A stretch of 5,348 bases of DNA from Proteobacteria bacterium UBA2383 (GCA_002343485.1 DDST01000141.1:14112-19459), one strand, 5' to 3'. Counted from the first letter of the stretch, positions 1 through 5,347 are shown. Numbers and translations: made by a program. Notes: generated by a model not told the origin, from the letters alone.

Positions 1-147
1 TTTCTAGCCGATGCGTGTGTAAAACCGTGCCCCGCTCAGGCCCGCACCACCGTAATCTGCCGGCCCTGCGGACTGGGTATTTGGCGGCTGGATGTGCGCT
101 CACGGATCGGCGGTTGCCCGCTGCGCCAGCCGGAAATCACCCGCTAA
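1..147 (+). CDS. C-terminal fragment of an unidentified cysteine-rich protein
   Basis: A plus-strand frame is open from base 1 and ends at TAA 145-147, giving 48 residues of a protein whose start lies outside the window. It has five cysteines, at fragment positions 6, 10, 20, 23 and 39, including one CxxC pair (C20-R-P-C23). Such spacing can occur in metal-binding or disulfide-bonded tails, but I do not recognise a family. About 70% of third codon positions are G or C, as expected for this genome. A second plus frame (3 to a TAA at 192-194) is also open, so the choice of frame is not certain. If real, the gene converges on the minus-strand trpE operon, and the two would share the structured spacer 148-315. 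Confidence 0.4.
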   Translation, partial: FLADACVKPCPAQARTTVICRPCGLGIWRLDVRSRIGGCPLRQPEITR

Positions 148-176
148 CTGTGTTGAAAAAGCGCATGATTCAGCGT

Positions 177-211
177 CTCCAATCAGTGGCCTAATAGGCG
201 AATGATTAGAG
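177..211. repeat. 35-bp near-perfect palindrome, possible operator
   Basis: Centred on A194, 14 of 17 symmetric base pairs match. The arms read CTC, then AATCA, T and GCCTA, mirrored by TAGGC, A, TGATT and GAG, with mismatches at 180/208, 186/202 and 188/200. The core GCCTA-A-TAGGC is perfect. The one-base centre is too short for a good RNA hairpin, which fits a two-fold symmetric protein-binding site better. It lies between converging genes and directly left of an extended -10-like motif. No regulator can be named from the sequence. Confidence 0.4.
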
Positions 212-220
212 TGATATAAC
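212..220 (+). promoter_or_regulatory. Possible extended -10 promoter on the plus strand
   Basis: TGaTATAAC combines a TGn extension with a hexamer one base from TATAAT. No good -35 lies 16-18 bp upstream. The palindrome 177-211 overlaps the position where one would be and could act as an operator. A transcript from here would start near 227, run straight into the stem-loops at 234-289 and continue antisense to the small membrane gene and trpE. This is a motif match only, and chance occurrence is quite possible. Confidence 0.2.
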
Positions 221-233
221 GCTTACCATTGAA

Positions 234-289
234 GCGAAAATGCCGCTGATAGCATCTTCGCCGAAGGTCCTGTAATAGGCTGCCCTTCG
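234..289 (-). terminator. Two abutting stem-loops after the trpE operon
   Basis: In minus-strand RNA the first hairpin has CGAAGG (289-284) pairing with CCTTCG (267-262), with a small inner CCT/AGG helix in the loop. The second follows without a gap. It has a 10-bp stem, GCGAAGATGC (261-252) with GCATTTTCGC (243-234), one G.U pair and an 8-base loop. On the plus strand that G.U becomes an A.C mismatch, so the second stem is better in minus-strand RNA. The pair starts 27 bp after the stop of the small membrane gene, where an operon end is expected. No U-tract follows, so this is not a classical intrinsic terminator. It may support Rho-dependent ending or protect the 3' end from exonucleases. 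Confidence 0.4.
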
Positions 290-315
290 AAACCGGAATG
301 AAGCAGCGCGGCATG

Positions 316-525
316 CTACCTATCGCCATTGGTCCGCAGGGTCAGCACCATGAGCAGCGCTAAACAGCCAAATGTCATCGCTGCAACGCCGGCCAGGAAC
401 AGAGTCCCTGCCTGGAATCCCCCGACCCAGAAAGCGCCGGTCAACCGCACGGCGGCGGCAATCAGACACACGAGCACACCCGCGGCTCCGGCCAGACGGC
501 CAATCCCCAAAAGTACTGTTTCCAT
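316..525 (-). CDS. Small two-helix inner-membrane protein, unknown function
   Basis: This encodes 69 residues starting METVLLG and ending RTNGDR. Two hydrophobic stretches, about residues 11-28 and 41-63, are likely transmembrane helices. They are joined by a short loop with a TGAFWVGGF stretch, and a charged tail follows. No signal-peptide cleavage site or catalytic motif is seen, and I do not recognise a family. The ATG at 525 is preferred over an upstream in-frame TTG (540) because AGGAG (537-533) lies 7 bases before it. That ribosome site overlaps the TTG start region. The gene begins 26 bp after the trpE stop, so co-transcription with trpE is likely. The good ribosome site, sensible hydrophobic pattern and operon position make it probably real. 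A link to tryptophan metabolism is not shown. Confidence 0.65.
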   Translation of the reverse strand: METVLLGIGRLAGAAGVLVCLIAAAVRLTGAFWVGGFQAGTLFLAGVAAMTFGCLALLMVLTLRTNGDR

Positions 526-531
526 AGTTTG

Positions 532-538
532 TCTCCTC
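532..538 (-). promoter_or_regulatory. Ribosome binding site of the small membrane gene
   Basis: GAGGAGA on the minus strand contains AGGAG at 537-533, 7 bases before the ATG at 525. It is the strongest Shine-Dalgarno match in the trpE region and decides the start of the 69-residue gene against the TTG at 540. Confidence 0.65.
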
Positions 539-551
539 AATTGAATGGCTT

Positions 552-2057
552 TTACAGGGGGTTCTCGACCGCTCGTGGTTCATCCAGCCCCCGTTCCGCT
601 AGCGCCGCAGCCCGAAACAAGGCGCGACCCTTACTCATGGTTTCTTCCCATTCATTTTCCGGCACGGAGTCCGCAACAATGCCGGCTCCGGCTTGGACAT
701 GCAACATGCCGTCTTTGAGCACCGCGGTACGGATGGCGATGGCGGTGTCCATGTTGCCAGACCAGGACAGATAACCAACTGCTCCGGCATAGACGCCACG
801 CTTGACCGGTTCCAGTTCATCGATGATCTCCATCGCCCGGATTTTCGGTGCGCCGCTGAGCGTACCGGCAGGAAAAGTCGCGCGCAGCGCGTCAATTGCG
901 GTCAGTTCGGGGCGCAGCCGCCCGGTCACGTTGGAGACGATGTGCATGACATGTGAATAGCGTTCGACCGCCATCTTTTCTGTCAGCCGGACACTGCCAA
1001 TCTCGCTGACCCGGCCTACGTCATTACGCCCCAAGTCGATCAACATCAAATGTTCCGCCCGTTCCTTAGGATCGGCCAGCATCTCAGCCTCCAACGCCTG
1101 ATCCTGCGCCTCGGTCGCACCACGGCGGCGGGTACCGGCAATCGGCCGCACCGTAAGCAGCCCATCTTCCAGCCGGGTCAGAATTTCCGGGGATGAGCCA
1201 ACGATATGGAAATCGCCCAAGTTCAGAAAATACATGTATGGCGAGGGATTCAGTCCGCGCAGCGCCCGGTACAAATCCAGCGGCGCAGCCCGGAACGGTG
1301 CTGATAAACGTTGCGACGGCACCACCTGCATACAGTCACCGGCTAGGATGTACTCCTTGATGCGCTCGACTGCATTTTCATAACCCTGCTGGGTGAAGCC
1401 GGAAACAAACTCGATATCGCCCATCTGGGAATCGGTGCGGCGCGGCGTGTAAAGCGGACGGGGAGCACGTAATTTTTCCACCCACGCATCCAATCGCTGT
1501 TCAGCGCGCGCCTGCGCACGCTCCACTGCCGGATCAACCAGCGTAATCAAGTACAACCGTCCAGCCAGGTTGTCAAACACCACCATATCCTCGGATACCA
1601 GCAGCAAGATATCCGGATTGTCCAGCGGGTCCGGATTCGGGCAACAGGCCAGCCGGGGTTCGATATAGCGGATGGTGTCGTAACCGAAGTAGCCGACCAG
1701 CCCGCCGATGAACCGTGGCAGACCCTCGCCGGTCGCCGGTACCCGGTAGCGGCTTTGAAAACGTTCAATCCAATCCAGAGGATCGGGACATTCCAGCGAT
1801 TCGACGATTTCACCCGCATGTTCAACCGTAATCCGCTGGCCACGCACTCGGATGATCTTGCGGCAGGGCAAGCCAATGATCGAATAGCGGCCCCATTTCT
1901 CGCCACCTTGTACCGATTCCAGCAAATAGCTGTAGGGAGCATCTGCCAGACGAAGATAAGTGCTAAGGGGCGTGTCGAGATCGGCCAGCACTTCGCGAGC
2001 CACGGGAATGCGGTTGAAGCCTTCGCTGGCCAAGCGGTTAAAATCATTCGGAGTCAT
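552..2057 (-). CDS. trpE: Anthranilate synthase component I (TrpE)
   Basis: This 501-residue protein catalyses the first tryptophan-pathway step, chorismate plus ammonia or glutamine to anthranilate, in the cytoplasm with the glutaminase TrpG. The N-terminal domain carries the feedback-site motif LLES (45-48), and NPSPYMYF (270-277) completes that tryptophan pocket. The C-terminal chorismate-binding domain shows PIAGTRRRG (305-313), DLGRNDVGR (341-349), SHVMHIVS (368-375), FPAGTLSGAPK (395-405) and VQAGAGIVADS (454-464). Acidic residues around E335 and E469-E472 are placed as the magnesium ligands of the family. Length is normal. I start at ATG 2057 (MTPNDFNRLASEGFNRIP), which lines up with Pseudomonas TrpE as I recall it. 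A TTG at 2081 would add eight residues without a ribosome site. GAGG lies 14 bases before the ATG, so initiation may be weak or coupled. The LLES motif suggests feedback inhibition by tryptophan. PabB is unlikely, given the close TrpE match throughout. Confidence 0.97.
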   Translation of the reverse strand: MTPNDFNRLASEGFNRIPVAREVLADLDTPLSTYLRLADAPYSYLLESVQGGEKWGRYSIIGLPCRKIIRVRGQRITVEHAGEIVESLECPDPLDWIERFQSRYRVPATGEGLPRFIGGLVGYFGYDTIRYIEPRLACCPNPDPLDNPDILLLVSEDMVVFDNLAGRLYLITLVDPAVERAQARAEQRLDAWVEKLRAPRPLYTPRRTDSQMGDIEFVSGFTQQGYENAVERIKEYILAGDCMQVVPSQRLSAPFRAAPLDLYRALRGLNPSPYMYFLNLGDFHIVGSSPEILTRLEDGLLTVRPIAGTRRRGATEAQDQALEAEMLADPKERAEHLMLIDLGRNDVGRVSEIGSVRLTEKMAVERYSHVMHIVSNVTGRLRPELTAIDALRATFPAGTLSGAPKIRAMEIIDELEPVKRGVYAGAVGYLSWSGNMDTAIAIRTAVLKDGMLHVQAGAGIVADSVPENEWEETMSKGRALFRAAALAERGLDEPRAVENPL

Positions 2058-2112
2058 GAGATTGCTAAAAGCCTCGGGCAACAGAAACGGGAAACGGCAT
2101 GAATCAGGACAG

Positions 2113-2146
2113 CGTCATTCCAAGAGACGCCATCGGCAATCCAGAG
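2113..2146. repeat. Possible relic of a dispersed intergenic repeat
   Basis: On the minus strand this stretch begins CTCTGGATTGCC and ends TTGGAATGACG. Those ends resemble the frame of a repeat common in proteobacterial intergenic DNA, CTGGATT(C)...GGAATGACG. The inner part, which is a palindrome in intact copies, is not palindromic here. Only one copy is in the window, so repeat status cannot be shown from it. Confidence 0.2.
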
Positions 2147-2189
2147 ATGGTTTCAGGGGCGCGAGGGGGGAATAAATCGGGTCTGGCAT
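2115..2189 (-). CDS. Candidate mini-ORF coupled to gph, before trpE
   Basis: An ATG overlaps the gph stop codon (TGATG) and opens a 24-codon frame starting MPDPIYSPLAP and ending RWRLLE, 57 bp before the trpE ATG. GGGGAGG (2204-2198), 8 bases upstream, is an excellent ribosome site and can serve no other nearby start. It consists of a GGG Gly and a rare AGG Arg codon at the end of Gph. The peptide has one tryptophan codon (codon 20). Attenuation of trpE is known in Pseudomonas putida, but here there are no tandem Trp codons and no clear terminator hairpin with a U-tract before trpE. The second half overlaps a stretch resembling an interspersed repeat, so the frame may be accidental. Confidence 0.25.
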   Translation of the reverse strand: MPDPIYSPLAPLKPSLDCRWRLLE

Positions 2190-2869
2190 CAAGCAGTCCT
2201 CCCCAACAGAGCAGGCAATTCGACAATAGAATCAATGACCCTATCGGGTTGGGCGTCACGAATATCGTGGCCGTGATTGTACCCATAAGGAACACAGACG
2301 ACGGGGCAACCCGCGTTGCGGGCGGCGCCTACGTCATTGAGCGAATCACCGACCATCAGCCCCTGGTTGATAGGCACGCCCAGCCGTTCGGCGCATAGCA
2401 TCAGGGAGTCGGGGGCCGGCTTGGGTTTAGGCACACACTCGCCGCCGACCACCGCGGCAAAGAATGTGCGGAGACCCAATCGATCCAGCAATGGCTGCGC
2501 GAATTGCGCCGGTTTGTTGGTGACGCAGGCCATCGAAAAGCCCGCAGCCTGTAATTGAATCAGTCCGTCATGAACGCCGGGATAGATCGTGCTATAGACG
2601 CTGATATGCTCGGCGTAAGCTGCCCTGTAGAGAGGTTTGGCGCGGGTGAACAGCTCAGGATCGGCCCGGCTGCCGTCCATCTCGCCTACCAAGGCGCGAC
2701 GGATCAGGTTGTCCATGCCATTGCCGACCCAGGTACGTACTTGGCCCTCTGCGCGCGCGGGCAGATCGAGTTGCTGCAACATCATATTTAACGCTGCGGT
2801 CAGGTCGGGAACACTGTCTACTAAGGTACCGTCGAGGTCGAAGAAAAGCGCCGTGATATTTTGGAACAT
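2189..2869 (-). CDS. gph: Phosphoglycolate phosphatase (Gph), HAD superfamily
   Basis: This 226-residue cytoplasmic hydrolase converts 2-phosphoglycolate to glycolate. It clears the product of Rubisco oxygenation and of 3'-phosphoglycolate repair at DNA breaks. HAD motif I is FDLDGTLVDS (10-19), with nucleophile D11 and acid/base D13. Motif II lies in CVTNKP (115-120). Motif III lysines are in PKPKPAPD (147-154). Motif IV GDSLND (174-179) gives the magnesium-binding aspartates. The helical cap between motifs I and II and the PYGYNHG stretch (194-200) are typical of Gph among HAD enzymes. Length matches the family. The ATG at 2869 is 21 bp after the rpe stop. No good ribosome site is seen, so translation may depend on rpe. 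The stop overlaps the candidate mini-ORF start. Another HAD phosphatase is possible but unlikely, given the motifs and the rpe-gph-trpE order. Confidence 0.95.
   Translation of the reverse strand: MFQNITALFFDLDGTLVDSVPDLTAALNMMLQQLDLPARAEGQVRTWVGNGMDNLIRRALVGEMDGSRADPELFTRAKPLYRAAYAEHISVYSTIYPGVHDGLIQLQAAGFSMACVTNKPAQFAQPLLDRLGLRTFFAAVVGGECVPKPKPAPDSLMLCAERLGVPINQGLMVGDSLNDVGAARNAGCPVVCVPYGYNHGHDIRDAQPDRVIDSIVELPALLGRTA
2198..2204 (-). promoter_or_regulatory. Strong Shine-Dalgarno at the end of gph
   Basis: GGGGAGG lies within the last codons of gph, 8 bases before the overlapping ATG of the candidate 24-codon mini-ORF. The trpE start is about 140 bp away and cannot use it. It is the main evidence that something is translated between gph and trpE. 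Confidence 0.35.
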
Positions 2870-2890
2870 GATTTAAGAGTGCTGTCGTGA

Positions 2891-3571
2891 TCAGAGAGGG
2901 CAATCCGCTTTGGCCAGCTCCACCCGCAGGGCGGCAATCGTGGCCTGGTAGTCGGGGCTATTAAAAATCGCCGAGCCCGCAACAAAGGTATCGGCGCCTG
3001 CTTCGGCAATGGCGCGGATGTTGTCGATTTTGACACCGCCATCCACTTCCAAACGAATGGGATAGCCGCTGCCGTCAATCAGGCGGCGCGCCTCGCGCAA
3101 TTTCCTCAGTGTGCCATTGATGAAGCTCTGGCCGCCGAAACCAGGATTGACTGCCATCAGCAAGACCATATCTACTTTGTCCATTACGTATCTCAGGCAA
3201 TCCAATGGGGTTGCCGGATTAAATACCAGCCCGGACCGGCAGCCGCAATCGCGAATATGTTGCAGGCTACGGTCAATATGGTCGCTGGCTTCCGGATGGA
3301 AGGTAATATACGTTGCGCCGGCAGCCGCAAAGTCAGGGATGATCCGATCCACCGGCTTGATCATCAAATGGGCGTCGATAGGCGCGGTGATGCCATGTTT
3401 GCGCAGCGCCTCGCAGACGAGAGGACCAACAGTCAGGTTAGGGACGTAATGATTGTCCATCACGTCAAAATGCACCCAGTTCGCGCCCGCTGCCAATACG
3501 GCGTCGACTTCTTCGCCAAGGCGGGCAAAGTCGGCGGACAAAATAGAAGGAGCGATCAGGTAATCCCGCAT
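2891..3571 (-). CDS. rpe: Ribulose-phosphate 3-epimerase (Rpe)
   Basis: This 226-residue TIM-barrel enzyme interconverts D-ribulose 5-phosphate and D-xylulose 5-phosphate in the pentose phosphate pathway, and in the Calvin cycle where present. It opens with YLIAPSILSADFARLGE (4-20), which closely follows E. coli Rpe. The metal and catalytic residues are visible: H34 and D36 in VHFDVMDNHYVPN, H68 in DAHLM, and D177 in LEVDGGV. The phosphate-binding loops NPGFGGQSF (142-150) and VAGSAIF (197-203) are intact. I choose ATG 3571 (MRDYLIAPS) because it matches the E. coli start MKQYLIAPS. A TTG at 3577 adds only two residues. A weak AGG lies 11 bases upstream. It is the first gene of the tight rpe-gph-trpE group and is separated by 142 bp from the PLP gene. 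I see no convincing promoter in that gap. Confidence 0.97.
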   Translation of the reverse strand: MRDYLIAPSILSADFARLGEEVDAVLAAGANWVHFDVMDNHYVPNLTVGPLVCEALRKHGITAPIDAHLMIKPVDRIIPDFAAAGATYITFHPEASDHIDRSLQHIRDCGCRSGLVFNPATPLDCLRYVMDKVDMVLLMAVNPGFGGQSFINGTLRKLREARRLIDGSGYPIRLEVDGGVKIDNIRAIAEAGADTFVAGSAIFNSPDYQATIAALRVELAKADCPL

Positions 3572-3713
3572 GGGCAATGCTACCTATAGAAAGATTTCCG
3601 GCAAGCGGATCGGGAAAGGTCCGTCGAGAGCCGTCACTTTACCCGAATCACGCCGGGTTTGGCGACCACTGGAGAGCCGCGGAGATCAACGAATGGATCA
3701 CCACCCGTAACCG

Positions 3714-4874
3714 TTATTCCAGCGCCTGTGCCAGATCGGCGATCAGGTCTTCCACATCCTCAATACCCACCGACAGGCGCACCAGTCCATCGTCGATGCC
3801 CAGTTCCCGGCGTATCTCGGGCGGCACCGAGGCATGGGTCATGATCGCCGGATGCTCAATCAAACTCTCCACGCCGCCCAGGCTTTCCGCCAGAATAAAC
3901 ACCTGGCAACGGGTCAAGAACCGGGTGACATCTGCCAGGTTGCCGCGCAGCACCACGCCAATCATGCCGCCAAAACCGCGCATTTGCCGCCGCGCCAATT
4001 CGTGCTGGGGATGGCTCGGCAGACCTGGATAGATGACTCGTTCGATCTTCGGATGCCGTTCCAGCCATTCAGCAATGCGCAAGGCATTCATACTATGCCG
4101 TTCCATGCGTAGCGCCAGGGTTTTTAAGCCGCGCAAAGCCAGGAAACTATCAAAGGGGCTGGCCACTGCACCAATGGCGTTTTGCAGATAACCCAGGCGC
4201 TCGGCCAACGCTTGACCTTGGCACACGGCCACCCCGCCGATGATGTCGGAGTGGCCGTTCAGGTACTTGGTTGCGGAATGCACCACGATATCGAAACCCT
4301 GTTCCAGTGGCCGCTGTGCCCAGGATGTGGCAAAGGTGTTATCCGCTACGGTCAAAATACCGCGTTCACGGGCCACGCCGGTGACCATTTCCAAATCGAC
4401 CAGCCGCAATAACGGGTTGCTTGGCGTTTCCACCCAGATCATCCGTGTTTCCGGAGTCAATACGGCTTCCAGCGCGGCCCGGCCGCACAAATTGGAGTAA
4501 GAGAAATGCAAATCGGCGCTGCGGCGCCGCACTTGTTCGAACAGCCGCCGGGTACCACCGTACAAATCATCGAGAGCAACGATGTGATCGCCGCTGTCCA
4601 GCAGCTCCAGCACGGTGGAACTAGCGGCGAGCCCGGAGGCGAAGGCGAAACCAGCAGTGCCGCCTTCCAGATCGGCCACGCAACGTTCATAGGCAAAGCG
4701 AGTTGGATTTTGGCTGCGCGAATATTCAAAGCCCTGGTGGACGCCCGGACTGGATTGCACGTAGGTCGAGGTGGCATAGATCGGCGTCACGATGGCGCCA
4801 GTGCCCGGATCGGGCGGCTGGCCAGCATGGATGGCGCGCGTGGCAAAACCGGGCGGACGGGAGGAATCGGGCAT
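3714..4874 (-). CDS. Cystathionine gamma-synthase/gamma-lyase family PLP enzyme
   Basis: This 386-residue fold-type I PLP enzyme of the trans-sulfuration family has the same length as E. coli MetB. Seen are YSRSQNPTR (51-59, with the PLP-phosphate-binding Tyr/Arg), FASGLAA (78-84), DDLYGGT (102-108, with the stacking Y105), ETPSNPLL (149-156), VADNTF (176-181, PLP-pyridine D178), the Schiff-base lysine K203 in HSATKYLNGHSD, and the substrate-binding region AESLGGVESLIEHP (329-342) with R366 in VRLSVGIED. The family either condenses O-succinyl- or O-acetylhomoserine with cysteine, or cleaves cystathionine to cysteine. The two are hard to separate by sequence. The HPAIMTHASVP and RLSVGIEDVEDLI stretches lean slightly toward gamma-lyase-type enzymes. 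No cystathionine beta-synthase gene adjoins it. ATG 4874 is chosen over TTG 4889, since neither has a strong ribosome site and the family start fits. A TGA blocks the frame further upstream. Confidence 0.93.
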   Translation of the reverse strand: MPDSSRPPGFATRAIHAGQPPDPGTGAIVTPIYATSTYVQSSPGVHQGFEYSRSQNPTRFAYERCVADLEGGTAGFAFASGLAASSTVLELLDSGDHIVALDDLYGGTRRLFEQVRRRSADLHFSYSNLCGRAALEAVLTPETRMIWVETPSNPLLRLVDLEMVTGVARERGILTVADNTFATSWAQRPLEQGFDIVVHSATKYLNGHSDIIGGVAVCQGQALAERLGYLQNAIGAVASPFDSFLALRGLKTLALRMERHSMNALRIAEWLERHPKIERVIYPGLPSHPQHELARRQMRGFGGMIGVVLRGNLADVTRFLTRCQVFILAESLGGVESLIEHPAIMTHASVPPEIRRELGIDDGLVRLSVGIEDVEDLIADLAQALE

Positions 4875-4907
4875 GGCAGGTATCTTCAATACGGTGGCGG
4901 AATAAGG

Positions 4908-5117
4908 TCATTTCATCGAGTACGCACTCGAAACTTTCCTCAAGTATATCGAAGATTTGCTATTGGTACGGCCATGAGCAGCGGATAGCAGCCGCGCGGC
5001 GAACCAAAGAGAGATCAATACGGCTAAATTTGTTGGATTGGTGAACGGCAAACCGAAGGTATCGGGATTTTTATAATTCTTTTCAAAATTATCAGGATCC
5101 TTGACAACTTCATGCAT
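4908..5117 (-). CDS. Doubtful small ORF, 69 codons
   Basis: From ATG 5117 a minus-strand frame encodes 69 residues starting MHEVVKDPDNF and ending SSAYSMK. A TTG at 5147 would add ten more. The first part is rich in Lys, Asn, Asp and Phe, with DPDNF, NPDTF and NPTN spaced like a loose repeat. The middle (about residues 36-46) is hydrophobic and could be a short membrane segment. No good ribosome site precedes either start, and I recognise no family. The frame ends 33 bp before the PLP gene and overlaps its possible promoter, so it may be noncoding leader DNA or the remnant of a gene. Confidence 0.2.
   Translation of the reverse strand: MHEVVKDPDNFEKNYKNPDTFGLPFTNPTNLAVLISLWFAARLLSAAHGRTNSKSSIYLRKVSSAYSMK
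4916..4931 (-). other. Short hairpin in the leader of the PLP gene
   Basis: TCGAGT and ACTCGA form a perfect 6-bp inverted repeat around a 4-base spacer, 42 bp upstream of the PLP gene ATG. It could be an mRNA leader hairpin or a small operator next to the predicted transcription start. It matches neither the MetJ box (AGACGTCT) nor a MetR site as I know them. Confidence 0.25.
4943..4948 (-). promoter_or_regulatory. Possible -10 element for the PLP gene
   Basis: TATACT on the minus strand, preceded by CGA, is one base from the consensus. It would start a transcript near 4936, about 60 bases before the ATG. No recognisable -35 lies 16-18 bp upstream, so this is a weak prediction. A small hairpin (4916-4931) falls at the start of the predicted leader. 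Confidence 0.25.
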
Positions 5118-5196
5118 TTTACCGTAACTGCCCAGGTAGCCTGTCAACAGTTAGGCGGCGCGAAGTTTGCCATGGCGGCAGCAATTCCCGGTCTCT

Positions 5197-5240
5197 TAAA
5201 AAGATCTATGTAATCAGTGTATTACGAAAGGAGCTTTTTA
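5197..5240. repeat. Nested inverted repeat in the AT-rich region
   Basis: TAAAAAG (5197-5203) pairs with CTTTTTA (5234-5240). Inside it, GTAAT (5210-5214) pairs with ATTAC (5221-5225) around a 6-base loop. Twelve base pairs form in two helices separated by a 6/8-base interior loop. It lies just after the end of a short minus-strand frame (stop at 5222-5224) and could act as a weak terminator for a gene coming from the right. The low G+C of both stems argues against a strong one. Confidence 0.3.
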
Positions 5241-5347
5241 GCCTCAATTTTGAATTTTTTGGCATGTTTGGATTTAAAACCCATACCGGTGTAGTTTGAT
5301 CATGAAGAAATCACCTTCTCGCCATTTACCAAAGTCTTTACATCAAT
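5222..5347 (-). pseudogene. Possible gene tail entering from the right, with in-frame TGA
   Basis: One minus-strand frame reads from the right edge as IDVKTLVNGEKVISS and then meets TGA (5302-5300). It continues in the same frame for 25 more codons, SNYTGMGFKSKHAKKF onward, to TAA at 5224-5222. The first part reads like the end of a normal protein, and the TGA may be its true stop. The second part is lysine-rich, as expected for A-rich DNA, so it may mean nothing. If both belong together, the gene is broken by a nonsense change. No family is recognised, and the start is outside the window. Confidence 0.2.

Noticed and set aside
314..324. 11-base sequence ATGCTACCTAT shared with the rpe upstream region (3577-3587)
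   Set aside because: A few 11-base matches are expected by chance in a window of this size, and the contexts differ.
1547..2047. Long minus-strand frame of 166 codons inside trpE
   Set aside because: It lies in another frame of the fully intact trpE gene and its protein looks like out-of-frame translation, with many Trp, Cys and Ser residues.
2058..2188. Classical tryptophan attenuator before trpE
   Set aside because: No tandem Trp codons are found, and no stem of more than 3 bp is followed by a T-run. GCC-CGA-GGC followed by TTTT is too small a stem.
3641..3658. ACCCG/CGGGT hairpin after the PLP gene as a terminator
   Set aside because: The stem is only 5 bp and is followed by AAAG in minus-strand RNA, so there is no U-tract.
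3626..3679. Direct repeat GAGAGCCG (3626-3633 and 3672-3679) upstream of rpe
   Set aside because: An 8-base repeat within 140 bp is reasonably likely by chance and nothing else supports it.
4506..4988. Plus-strand frame of 160 codons across the start of the PLP gene
   Set aside because: It is antisense to a complete, motif-bearing PLP enzyme. Open antisense frames are common in GC-rich genes.
5101..5123. TTGACA on the plus strand at 5101-5106
   Set aside because: The hexamers at 16-18 bp spacing match the -10 consensus poorly.
5116..5147. TTGACA (5147-5142, minus) with TAAAAT as a promoter
   Set aside because: The spacer is 20 bp, outside the usual 16-18 range, and no better -10 lies at the right distance.
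5141..5150. CTGTCAACAG as a LexA-type site
   Set aside because: The half-sites are only 2 bases apart. The LexA box needs an 8-base spacer.
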